Below, one piece after another: positions 17,193 to 25,450 of a stretch of DNA of 64,000 nucleotides. The position numbers were made by a program, and so were the translations under genes. The DNA comes from Flavobacteria bacterium GWA2_35_26 (lineage in GTDB: Bacteria; Bacteroidota; Bacteroidia; Flavobacteriales; Flavobacteriaceae): contig MGWH01000001.1 in assembly GCA_001800905.1 (NCBI GenBank), positions 62,001 through 126,000 of the forward strand, in the 5' to 3' direction. Each line of letters starts with the position of its first letter. Position 1 is the stretch's first letter. Below the pieces are notes generated by a model. It had not been told where the DNA came from, made no database searches, and saw only the letters and a list, made by a program, of their open reading frames with translations.

Positions 17193-17267
17193 CGGGGTGT
17201 AGCGTAGCCCGGTTATCGCGCCTGCTTTGGGAGCAGGAGGCCGCAGGTTCGAATCCTGCCACCCCGA
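17193..17267 (+). tRNA. tRNA-Pro (TGG)
   Basis: Acceptor CGGGGTG / CACCCCG with discriminator A, anticodon stem CTGC / GCAG closing loop TTTGGGA with anticodon TGG, T stem GCAGG / CCTGC. CCA is not encoded (CAA follows), unlike the other two tRNAs here, so it must be added enzymatically. Confidence 0.96.
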
Positions 17268-17268
17268 C

Positions 17269-17303
17269 AAAAATCCTTTTTGCTTTGCAAAAGGGATTTT
17301 TTA
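17269..17303 (+). terminator. Terminator after tRNA-Pro
   Basis: AAATCCTTTT / AAAAGGGATTT imperfect stem with a short TGCTTTGC loop region, then a T-tract. Confidence 0.8.
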
Positions 17304-17476
17304 TTTTCAAACAGTTTGATTGAATTTTCAATAAAAACAACTCACAAAACCAACTTATAATTTACTTTTTAAAGTGGCCAAATAGCCCCAAATCAAGCTG
17401 TAACAAATCTTTACAAAATAGATTTTCAGAAACGATAATTAATTGTATTTTTACGTTTCAAAATTCAAAAAAATAA

Positions 17477-18244
17477 ATGGGTAAAATCATTGCTATTGCC
17501 AATCAAAAAGGGGGAGTTGGAAAAACGACTACATCAGTAAATCTTGCTGCTTCCTTAGGTGTTCTAGAAAAAAAAGTCTTGCTAATTGATGCTGATCCTC
17601 AAGCTAATGCCACTTCGGGATTGGGAATTGATGTAGAGTCAGTTGAAATTGGGACGTACCAAATTTTAGAACATAGCCATTCGCCAAAAGAAGCCATCAT
17701 AAGTTGTTCGGCTCCGAATGTAGATATCATCCCAGCTCATATTGATTTGGTTGCCATAGAAATTGAATTGGTAGACAAAGAAAACAGAGAGTACATGCTT
17801 AAACAAGCGATACAAAGTGTAAAAGACAATTATGATTTTATCATTATCGATTGCGCACCATCTCTTGGGCTATTAACTTTAAATGCGTTAACGGCAGCTG
17901 ACTCTGTAATTATTCCTATCCAATGTGAGTATTTTGCGTTAGAAGGTTTAGGAAAATTATTAAATACCATTAAAAGCATCCAAAAAATTCACAATCCCGA
18001 ATTAGATATTGAAGGATTATTATTGACCATGTTCGATTCACGTTTGCGTTTATCCAACCAAGTGGTGGAAGAAGTACAAAAACATTTTAACGATATGGTT
18101 TTTGAAACCATCATTCAAAGAAATGTCAAATTAAGCGAAGCGCCAAGTTTTGGCGAAAGCATTATAAATTATGACGCTACAAGCAAAGGAGCTACCAACT
18201 ACTTGCATTTAGCTCAAGAAGTAATACAAAAAAACAGCAACTAA
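17477..18244 (+). CDS. parA: Chromosome-partitioning ATPase ParA (Soj)
   Basis: A 255-residue Walker-type ATPase. The deviant Walker A is KGGVGKTTTSVNLA (about 11-24); LLIDADPQANATSG and IIDCAPSLGLLTLNAL are the A' and B motifs. It forms ATP-dependent DNA-bound gradients that move ParB-parS complexes. Four bp before parB. No clear parS (TGTTTCACGTGAAACA-type) site was spotted near the genes. Confidence 0.96.
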   Translation: MGKIIAIANQKGGVGKTTTSVNLAASLGVLEKKVLLIDADPQANATSGLGIDVESVEIGTYQILEHSHSPKEAIISCSAPNVDIIPAHIDLVAIEIELVDKENREYMLKQAIQSVKDNYDFIIIDCAPSLGLLTLNALTAADSVIIPIQCEYFALEGLGKLLNTIKSIQKIHNPELDIEGLLLTMFDSRLRLSNQVVEEVQKHFNDMVFETIIQRNVKLSEAPSFGESIINYDATSKGATNYLHLAQEVIQKNSN

Positions 18245-18248
18245 TTGT

Positions 18249-19148
18249 ATGGCAAAAGCAATAAAAAAACAGGCGTTAGGAAGAGGATTATCTGCCTTAC
18301 TGAAGGATCCAGAAAACGATATCAAATCGGTACATGATAAAAATGCCGACAAAGTTGTTGGAAACATTATTGAGTTAGAAATTGAAGCAATTGAAATTAA
18401 TCCGTTTCAGCCTCGAAGTAATTTCAATGAAGAATCAATAAAAGAATTAGCTACTTCCATCAAGCAATTAGGAGTAATTCAACCCATTACGGTACGTAAA
18501 TTAGACTTTAATAAATACCAATTAATTTCTGGAGAACGTCGTTTGCGCGCTTCTACTTTAGTTGGTTTAAAAACAGTTCCTGCTTACATCCGAATTGCCA
18601 ATGATAACGAATCGTTAGTGATGGCTTTGGTTGAAAACATCCAACGTCACGACTTAGATCCTATTGAAATTGCACTTTCCTACCAACGTTTGATGGACGA
18701 AATTGAATTAACACAAGAGCAGATGAGCGAACGTGTGGGTAAAAAACGTTCTACGATTGCCAATTACTTGCGTTTGTTAAAACTAGATCCTATTATTCAA
18801 ACGGGTATTCGCGATGGGTTTATCAGTATGGGACACGGTCGTGCCATTATCAACATTGAAGACCAAGACGTTCAGACTGATATTTATCAAAAAATTGTAA
18901 GCCAAAACTTATCCGTTCGTGATACGGAAGCTTTGGTAAAAAGCTACCAAGAAAGCTTGAAACCAAAACCAGCTACAAAATCAAAATCGACTTCTTTTGA
19001 AATAGCGGCAAGCGATCAAAACAAATTCGCTGATTATTTCGGAACCAAAGTAGACATTAAAGTTGCTGGAAATGGCAAAGGTAAAATCACCATTCCTTTT
19101 CATTCCGAAGAAGACTTCAATAGAATTGTCAAACTAATACAAGGATAG
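18249..19148 (+). CDS. parB: ParB/RepB/Spo0J family partition protein
   Basis: A 299-residue CTP-dependent parS-binding clamp. The N-terminal RGLSALL motif contacts ParA; IEINPFQPR, LITS-like YQLISGERRLRAS and ALVENIQRHDLDPIE form the CTP-binding/ParB nuclease-fold core; the helix-turn-helix is around QEQMSERVGKKRSTIANYLR. A C-terminal dimerisation domain follows. The stop overlaps the next gene's GTG by 1 bp. Confidence 0.96.
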   Translation: MAKAIKKQALGRGLSALLKDPENDIKSVHDKNADKVVGNIIELEIEAIEINPFQPRSNFNEESIKELATSIKQLGVIQPITVRKLDFNKYQLISGERRLRASTLVGLKTVPAYIRIANDNESLVMALVENIQRHDLDPIEIALSYQRLMDEIELTQEQMSERVGKKRSTIANYLRLLKLDPIIQTGIRDGFISMGHGRAIINIEDQDVQTDIYQKIVSQNLSVRDTEALVKSYQESLKPKPATKSKSTSFEIAASDQNKFADYFGTKVDIKVAGNGKGKITIPFHSEEDFNRIVKLIQG

Positions 19149-19708
19149 TGAGCAAAGGCCTTTTCATAGCTATTTTATTTCTGTTTTTGGGAAACTCCAT
19201 CGTTTTTGCACAAGCAAAAAACGCTACACCAAAAACAACAAAAGACAGCTTGAAATCCAACAATATCGACCCCTTAACACCAGCAAAAGCGGCTTTTTAT
19301 TCAGCTGTTTTACCGGGTTTAGGTCAAGCTTACAATAAAAAATATTGGAAAATTCCTTTGGTGTATGGCGCTATTGGAACCAGTTTGTATTTTTATATTA
19401 ATAGCAATTCTAAATACCAAGACTATCGCGGTGCGTACAAACGAAGATTAGAGGGCTTTAATGATGATAAATTCAGTTATTTAGACACTAACCGACTTAT
19501 TACTGCACAAAAATTCTACCAACGAAATCGCGATTTATCCGCATTATTTGTGGCAGGTTTTTATGCTTTAAACATTATAGACGCCAATGTAGATGCGGCT
19601 TTAATACAATTTAATGTGAATGAAAATTTATCATTCCAACCGACGGTGTATCCTGATGCTGTAACATTCAAAGCAAATGTGGGACTAACGCTCAGTTATA
19701 ATTTTTAG
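19148..19708 (+). CDS. DUF5683 domain-containing exported protein
   Basis: A 186-residue protein with an N-terminal signal peptide (LFIAILFLFLGNSIVFAQ). The DUF5683 core is AAFYSAVLPGLGQAYNKKYWKIPLVYGAIG, with a hydrophobic segment; the C-terminus looks like beta strands ending NVGLTLSYNF, typical of an outer-membrane or periplasmic protein. Starts with GTG inside the parB stop. Conserved with parAB-dapB-lepB in flavobacteria; function unknown. Confidence 0.88.
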   Translation: MSKGLFIAILFLFLGNSIVFAQAKNATPKTTKDSLKSNNIDPLTPAKAAFYSAVLPGLGQAYNKKYWKIPLVYGAIGTSLYFYINSNSKYQDYRGAYKRRLEGFNDDKFSYLDTNRLITAQKFYQRNRDLSALFVAGFYALNIIDANVDAALIQFNVNENLSFQPTVYPDAVTFKANVGLTLSYNF

Positions 19709-19750
19709 AGATTAGAAATTCATCTCTAAATAACTTTAATAAATAAAAAA

Positions 19751-20452
19751 ATGAAAATTGCGCTTTTAGGATACGGAAAAATGGGCAAGGTAATAGAACG
19801 AATTGCTTTGGAAAGAGGTCATGAAATTGTCTTGAAAAAAGACGAGTTCAATACGTATGACGGACTCTCAACTGCTGATGTTGCTATTGATTTTAGTGTT
19901 CCTACTGCTGCTGTAGAAAATATATCTAGTAGTTTTCAAGCCAATGTGCCTGTAGTATCTGGTACAACAGGTTGGTTGGAGCATTATGATGAAATTATAG
20001 CACTTTGCCACGAGAAAAAGGGAGGCTTTATTTCAAGCTCGAATTTTAGCCTAGGAGTTAACTTGTTTTTTGAATTGAACGATTACCTAGCTAAAATTAT
20101 GGCACCCTACTCTTCCTATGCTGTTGACATGGAAGAAATTCATCACACTCAAAAATTAGATGCTCCAAGTGGAACTGCAATTTCATTAGCCAAAGGTGTA
20201 ATTGAAAATAGTAACTATACCAAATGGACAATGGACAAAGCGGCTGATAATGAAATTCATATTGAAGCTTTACGAATTGCAGATGTTCCAGGAACACATA
20301 CCGTAACCTACAACTCTGAGGTAGACAGTATCGAAATCAAACATACTGCTCACAACCGTGAAGGCTTTGCTTTGGGTGCCGTAATTGCTGCCGAATGGCT
20401 AGCTGGAAAACAGGGAGTTTTCACCATGAAAGACGTATTAAATTTTAAATAA
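19751..20452 (+). CDS. dapB: 4-hydroxy-tetrahydrodipicolinate reductase
   Basis: NAD(P)H-dependent step of lysine/meso-diaminopimelate synthesis. 233 residues, near the short end for DapB. GYGKMGKVIERI is the nucleotide-binding loop; VVSGTTGWLEH, and EIHHTQKLDAPSGTAI with the catalytic His/Lys, are the diagnostic motifs. Upstream of lepB by 45 bp in the same direction. Confidence 0.96.
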   Translation: MKIALLGYGKMGKVIERIALERGHEIVLKKDEFNTYDGLSTADVAIDFSVPTAAVENISSSFQANVPVVSGTTGWLEHYDEIIALCHEKKGGFISSSNFSLGVNLFFELNDYLAKIMAPYSSYAVDMEEIHHTQKLDAPSGTAISLAKGVIENSNYTKWTMDKAADNEIHIEALRIADVPGTHTVTYNSEVDSIEIKHTAHNREGFALGAVIAAEWLAGKQGVFTMKDVLNFK

Positions 20453-20497
20453 TTTCCTGAAGTTTATCCAAAACTTTAGAACGTAAATGATATAATT

Positions 20498-22042
20498 ATG
20501 ACAGTAGCAGAATGGTTTATTTTTTTCTTACTAGTACAAGTAGTTCACTTTATTGGAACATGGAAATTGTACGTAAGCGCAGGTAGAAAAAGTTGGGAAG
20601 CCGCTATTCCGGTATATAATGCCATAGTACTTTTGAAAATAATTGGGCGACCAAGCTGGTGGACCATTTTACTTTTTTTGCCTATTATCAATTTAATTAT
20701 TTTTCCAGTAATTTGGGTTGAAACCCTTAGTAGTTTTGGCAAAAATTCTACTTTAGATAAGGTACTAGGTGTTGCTACTTTCGGTTTGTATATCGCTTAT
20801 ATAATTTATACCCAAAAATTAAACTATACTACTGACAGAAGTTCTGAACCAGTAAACAAAACTGCCGACACTATCAGCTCATTGCTATTTGCCATTGTAG
20901 TTGCGACTTTTGTTCATACTTACTTTATTCAGCCATTTACTATTCCAACTTCTTCCTTAGAAAAAACGTTATTGGTGGGTGATTTCTTATTTGTAAGTAA
21001 AGTCAACTACGGAGCAAGAACTCCAATGACTACTGTTGCGCTTCCAATGGTTCACGACACCATTCCATTAACCAAAAAGAAATCATACCTAACTTGGCCA
21101 GAATTACCTTATTTTAGACTACCTGGATTTCAAACTATTGAGCGAAATGACATTGTGGTTTTTAACTGGCCAATCGATACAGTTTATAAATTTAGAGACC
21201 AATCTGGGTTAAGAGTTGACAAACCAATTGATAAAAAATCCAACTACGTGAAACGTTGTGTGGGAGTTCCTGGCGATCAATTTGAAATCAAAGACGGAAT
21301 TGTATTTGTAAACGGAAAAGAATTGATTTTACCTGAAAGAGCGAGACCTCAATTTTCGTACAAAGTAGCACTTGACGGGAAAACTCCAATTGATTTCGAA
21401 TATCTATTACAAGATATGGATATCACTGACGGCGCAGGTTTTATGGATGCCGAAAAAAGAGACACTTTATTCATTGCTGCCTTAACTGCTACTAATGCAG
21501 AACGATTACAACAAATTCCTGGAATTACTGGTGTACAAAAAATTATTTCTAAAGAAGTAGAACCGGGCATTTTTCCTCATATTAACAAATGGAACCGCGA
21601 TAATTTTGGACCTATCTATATTCCGCAACAAGGAAAAACGGTAGCTTTAAATTTAGAAACGTTACCATTTTATAAAGCCATCATCACTGATTACGAAAAG
21701 AACGACTTGAAAGTAACCGGATCAGAAATTCGAATTAATGGAAAAATTGCCACATCATATACTTTCCAACAAAATTACTATTGGATGATGGGAGATAATC
21801 GCCATAATTCAGAAGACAGTCGCTACTGGGGTTATGTGCCAGAAAATCACATTGTTGGAAAACCTACTTTTATTTGGATGAGCTATGATTCCAATGCCAA
21901 AGGATTGAAAAAAATTCGATGGGAACGATTGTTCACAACAGTTAGTGGCGAAGGTCAACCGCAATCGTATTTTAAATTTTTCCTAATGGCTTTGGTAGCT
22001 TATTTCATTGGAGAATATTTTTGGAAGAAAAGGAAATCATAA
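20498..22042 (+). CDS. lepB: Signal peptidase I (long Bacteroidota form)
   Basis: Cleaves Sec signal peptides at the outer face of the inner membrane. 514 residues, far longer than E. coli LepB. About three N-terminal TM segments (to ~105) precede a further TM near 120-145. The catalytic Ser lies in IPTSSLEKTLLVGDFLFVSK and the Lys in NYVKRCVGVPGDQFEI; box E is MMGDNRHNSEDSRYWGYV, separated from the Lys by a ~180-residue insertion. Box B has Leu-Glu where Met-Pro is usual, as in other Bacteroidota. A C-terminal TM follows. Confidence 0.95.
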   Translation: MTVAEWFIFFLLVQVVHFIGTWKLYVSAGRKSWEAAIPVYNAIVLLKIIGRPSWWTILLFLPIINLIIFPVIWVETLSSFGKNSTLDKVLGVATFGLYIAYIIYTQKLNYTTDRSSEPVNKTADTISSLLFAIVVATFVHTYFIQPFTIPTSSLEKTLLVGDFLFVSKVNYGARTPMTTVALPMVHDTIPLTKKKSYLTWPELPYFRLPGFQTIERNDIVVFNWPIDTVYKFRDQSGLRVDKPIDKKSNYVKRCVGVPGDQFEIKDGIVFVNGKELILPERARPQFSYKVALDGKTPIDFEYLLQDMDITDGAGFMDAEKRDTLFIAALTATNAERLQQIPGITGVQKIISKEVEPGIFPHINKWNRDNFGPIYIPQQGKTVALNLETLPFYKAIITDYEKNDLKVTGSEIRINGKIATSYTFQQNYYWMMGDNRHNSEDSRYWGYVPENHIVGKPTFIWMSYDSNAKGLKKIRWERLFTTVSGEGQPQSYFKFFLMALVAYFIGEYFWKKRKS

Positions 22043-22051
22043 TTAGTTAAA

Positions 22052-22124
22052 TTGTCATCCCGAACTTGTTTCGGGATCTCTATATTTAAATTTATTAGAA
22101 GCTGAAATAAATTCAGCTTGACAA
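22052..22124. repeat. Paired-palindrome repeat, copy 1
   Basis: TTGTCA, then hairpin TCCCGAA-CTTGT-TTCGGGA, TCT, a ~25-nt AT-rich spacer, AGA, then hairpin AGCTGAA-ATAAA-TTCAGCT and TGACAA. Each hairpin has a 7-bp stem and a 5-nt loop, and the unit ends in TTGTCA/TGACAA inverted repeats. Same architecture as copies at 27438 and 46050. It lies between lepB and wbqC. Confidence 0.85.
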
Positions 22125-22136
22125 AAATTATAGTAA

Positions 22137-22763
22137 ATGAACATTCTTATTCACCCTACCTACTTCCCTTCTATCAGTCATTTTGCGGCTATTGTTCAAG
22201 CCGAAAAAGTCACTTTTGAAATGGAAGATAATTTCCAAAAACAAACCAATCGAAATCGAACATATATCTACAGTCCTAACGGAATTCAGCTATTGAATAT
22301 TCCAGTAAAACATTCGAAAATAGCTCATCAAAAAACAAAAGACATTCAAATTGAAAATGATTTTGATTGGCAAAAGCAACATTTCAAATCCTTAGAAGCC
22401 GCCTACCGAAGTTCGCCATTCTTTGAATATTTTGAAGATGATTTACTTCCGATTTTTGAAAAAAAACACTCGTTTTTAATGGACTTGAATCTAGAAGTAT
22501 TTGACTTGATTACGCGATGTCTTCGAATGAAAATAGAGTATAATTCGACAACAGAATATATACACGAAATTGAATCTAACGAAATAACTGATTTTCGCTT
22601 TTTGGCCAACGGAAAAAAAGACCAATCCCAATTTGAAAGTTATACGCAAGTGTTTGATGATAAATTTGGTTTCATCAACAATCTTAGTGTATTGGATTTA
22701 GTTTTTAATGAAGGAAAGTTTGCGGTAGATTATTTGAAATCGCAACCCTTACTCGTAAAGTAA
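22137..22763 (+). CDS. WbqC family protein
   Basis: A 208-residue soluble protein of the WbqC/YkuD-unrelated DUF family found near glycan genes. It opens ILIHPTYFPSISHFAAIVQAE and contains NRTYIYSPNGIQLLNIPVKH and DFDWQKQHFKSLEAAYRSSPFFEYF, the conserved core. Role unknown; relatives lie in O-antigen clusters. It is downstream of lepB across the palindromic repeat with no evident promoter, so it is probably read from the dapB-lepB transcript. Its stop abuts the stop of the convergent nuclease gene. Confidence 0.88.
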   Translation: MNILIHPTYFPSISHFAAIVQAEKVTFEMEDNFQKQTNRNRTYIYSPNGIQLLNIPVKHSKIAHQKTKDIQIENDFDWQKQHFKSLEAAYRSSPFFEYFEDDLLPIFEKKHSFLMDLNLEVFDLITRCLRMKIEYNSTTEYIHEIESNEITDFRFLANGKKDQSQFESYTQVFDDKFGFINNLSVLDLVFNEGKFAVDYLKSQPLLVK

Positions 22764-23810
22764 TTACTCAAAAGAAAGTTTAGCCATTATTGGATAATGA
22801 TCTGAATTTTCAAAACTCGAAAAACTTTCAAACTTTTTCACTTTCATTTTTTCGTCAGCAAAAATATAATCGATGCGCGCTGGGTAATAGCGAAACTTAT
22901 AGGTTGCACCAAAACCTTTACCCGCTTCTTCAAAGCTATCTCTTAATTTCCCTTTTATATTTCGGTACACATATGAAAACGCACTGTTATTCATATCACC
23001 GCAAATGATTAAAGGATACTGGCAGTCGTTTTTATGCTCTTTGAACAACTCCGCTTGTTGCTGTTGTTGCTTGAAGGCTTTACTTATTCGGTTAAACAAT
23101 TTTTGCGATTTACTTTGATTAATCACATTAATATCGTCGTTAATTTCAGTCACATCCGGCGAAATTTTAATGGATTGCAAATGCATATTATACACCCGAA
23201 TGGTTTCTTTTCCTTTCTTAATATCAGCAAAAATTACATTGTTACTCGAATTGGGAAAAACAATATTTCCTTCATTGATAATGGGGAATTTTGAAAAAAT
23301 AGCTTGACCGGTTTTAATTTGGTCTCCCGCCATTAAAATGTATTTGTGTGGATATACTTTCAAATCGATATCCGCTGAAGTAGAATACTCTTGAATGCAC
23401 AAAATGTCTGGATTTTTATCATTGATAAAACTCACAATCTGAGAAGGCACATCATCCCTATCAATCCATTCAAATAGATTTAACAACCGAACATTATAAC
23501 TCATAACGGTAAAATCCTTTTCGCTTTCTGGAAATTCTTTGGTAGAAAATTTATAGAATTTATTTATGAAGGTAATCCCCATTAAAAGTACCAAGCCCGA
23601 TAAAATCATTCGCTTTTTAAATTGAACGCCCCAATAGAAAAAGAACAAGGCGTTAAACACAAAAAACAAAGGCATAAACAAGGTTAAAACCGATAATAAT
23701 GGAAATGCTTTAGGAGCTAAAAAAGGCAACAAATAAGCACTGAATGTCACTACAGTCAAAACTATATTCAAAAGAAACATTACCTTATTGAACCATGAAA
23801 GATTTTTCAT
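22764..23810 (-). CDS. Endonuclease/exonuclease/phosphatase family membrane protein
   Basis: A 348-residue protein with three N-terminal TM segments (residues ~8-30, 35-58 and 65-85) and an EEP catalytic domain outside the membrane. DFTVMSYNVRLLN, ILCIQEYS, ICGDMNNSAFSYVYR and SDHYPIMAKL carry the Asn, Glu, Asp-x-Asn and Asp-His catalytic residues. The substrate may be nucleic acid or a phospholipid head group. Downstream of two rhomboid genes in a mutL-led minus-strand operon. Confidence 0.9.
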   Translation of the reverse strand: MKNLSWFNKVMFLLNIVLTVVTFSAYLLPFLAPKAFPLLSVLTLFMPLFFVFNALFFFYWGVQFKKRMILSGLVLLMGITFINKFYKFSTKEFPESEKDFTVMSYNVRLLNLFEWIDRDDVPSQIVSFINDKNPDILCIQEYSTSADIDLKVYPHKYILMAGDQIKTGQAIFSKFPIINEGNIVFPNSSNNVIFADIKKGKETIRVYNMHLQSIKISPDVTEINDDINVINQSKSQKLFNRISKAFKQQQQQAELFKEHKNDCQYPLIICGDMNNSAFSYVYRNIKGKLRDSFEEAGKGFGATYKFRYYPARIDYIFADEKMKVKKFESFSSFENSDHYPIMAKLSFE

Positions 23811-23828
23811 CTTCTTGCTTATCTGAAA

Positions 23829-24674
23829 TTATTTCCCTGCTTTGAACAGAAATTCTTTTTCTTCTTGTGTCAAACAATCGTAACCAGATTGACTGATTTT
23901 ATCCAAAATCTCATCAATTTGTTGTTGCGTTTTATCTTTAACTACTATTCTTGAACTCGGCTTTGATGTCGGTTTGGAATAATTTTTATGTACTTTTTTA
24001 AATGGAGTACGTTTTGATTTATTCAATGGATTATTCAAAATACGACTTAGATCCCATCCATTTTGGAGCAATTTAATAAAAATAAATCCAAAAAAAGCAC
24101 CAGCCAAATGCGCAATATGCCCACCGGTATTTTCAATTTTAAATTGCATGAAGTCCAGCACCAAAATTACAGCTGTAATGTGCCATAATTTAACGTTACC
24201 AAAAAACAGCAATCGAACAGTCATTAATGGACGATAAGTCGTTGTAGCCACTAAAATTGCCATTATAGCTCCTGAAGCACCCACCATGGATGAATTCATT
24301 TGCAAAAAATAATAGCCCACCACAAATGCTACTCCTGAAAACAGTGCACTTAACAAATACAATCCTATAAATTGCTTGGAATTAAAAAAGGTCAAGAAAA
24401 GCATACTAGTGAAATGCAGGACCATCATATTAAAAAACAAATGCCCAACACCATGATGAAAAAAAGCATAGCTTATTATTGTCCAAGGTTTTGTAATCAA
24501 AACATTCGGATCAGAAGATAAGGCAATCCAAGAAGGAAAATTAAAAACACCCAACTGAAAATCGTAGAAAAATAGTAATGAAACAAGAAAACAGAATACA
24601 TTCCAAAAGATAAGCCTAAAGGCTACTCCTCCGAATTGATATTGCATCTTTAAATCGTCGACTATACTACTCAT
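23829..24674 (-). CDS. Rhomboid family intramembrane serine protease with cytosolic tail
   Basis: A 281-residue protein with about six TM helices. GASGAIMAILVA holds the catalytic Ser and HIAHLAGAFFGF the His. After the membrane domain comes a ~75-residue basic tail ending ISQSGYDCLTQEEKEFLF, a motif seen at the C-terminus of Bacteroidota rhomboids (DUF6576-like). Adjacent to a second rhomboid gene (29 bp upstream); substrates unknown. Confidence 0.93.
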   Translation of the reverse strand: MSSIVDDLKMQYQFGGVAFRLIFWNVFCFLVSLLFFYDFQLGVFNFPSWIALSSDPNVLITKPWTIISYAFFHHGVGHLFFNMMVLHFTSMLFLTFFNSKQFIGLYLLSALFSGVAFVVGYYFLQMNSSMVGASGAIMAILVATTTYRPLMTVRLLFFGNVKLWHITAVILVLDFMQFKIENTGGHIAHLAGAFFGFIFIKLLQNGWDLSRILNNPLNKSKRTPFKKVHKNYSKPTSKPSSRIVVKDKTQQQIDEILDKISQSGYDCLTQEEKEFLFKAGK

Positions 24675-24703
24675 GTATTTTTCTATTTAGAAATGGAGTC
24701 CAA

Positions 24704-25450
24704 CTAATTCCAACGATTGGAATTGAACTGGTTTTTCTTCCAATACCACATAATTAAGAAACCAAACAAAGCCCCTCCAACGTGTGCAAAATGAGCGATA
24801 CCGCCTCCGCCAAAGATCGATTTTCCTGAAACACCTAAATACAAATCAATTAATACCAAACCAGGCACAAAGTATTTGGCTTTGATTGGTATGGGAATAA
24901 ACATCAAACCTAATTCAGCATCAGGAAACATGAATGCAAAGGCAACTATGATTCCGTATATTGCTCCAGAAGCACCAACAGCTGTTCCTAAATAAGCACT
25001 GGTGAAATTTTGAAATTCAGTTACAGTTAATAGTTCTTGCCAACGGGTATCTATTTTTCCTTCGTTCAACAATTGTAGAATTTCTACCTTCGAAAAACCA
25101 TTAGAAAGCAGGGTGTTCAAACCTTCTTGAAAATGATAATAATTCACTCCGGTATGCACCAAGGCAGATCCCAATCCACATGAAATATAAAAAAACAAAA
25201 ACTTTTTGCTTCCCCAAAATAGTTCTAAGGCCGATCCAAACGAATACAAAGCAAACATATTAAACAATATATGCATAAAACCGCCGTGCATAAACATATA
25301 GGTTATGGGCTGCCATGCTTTAAAATCTTGGTTTTCAGGAAAAAATAACGCAAGATATTTATAGGCGAGACCCGATACCAATAGGGTACCAATAAAAAAT
25401 AAAATATTAATTATAATTAGCTGTTTAACCGTCTCAGTTACATTTCTCAT
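24704..25450 (-). CDS. Rhomboid family intramembrane serine protease
   Basis: A 248-residue protein with about six TM helices. FMHGGFMHILFNMFALYSFG is the conserved loop/TM2 region, GASGAIYGIIVAF has the catalytic Ser, and HFAHVGGALFGFLI the His. No extra domain. It overlaps the end of mutL by 4 bp, so its expression is coupled to mutL, and is followed by a second, tail-bearing rhomboid. Confidence 0.94.
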   Translation of the reverse strand: MRNVTETVKQLIIINILFFIGTLLVSGLAYKYLALFFPENQDFKAWQPITYMFMHGGFMHILFNMFALYSFGSALELFWGSKKFLFFYISCGLGSALVHTGVNYYHFQEGLNTLLSNGFSKVEILQLLNEGKIDTRWQELLTVTEFQNFTSAYLGTAVGASGAIYGIIVAFAFMFPDAELGLMFIPIPIKAKYFVPGLVLIDLYLGVSGKSIFGGGGIAHFAHVGGALFGFLIMWYWKKNQFNSNRWN

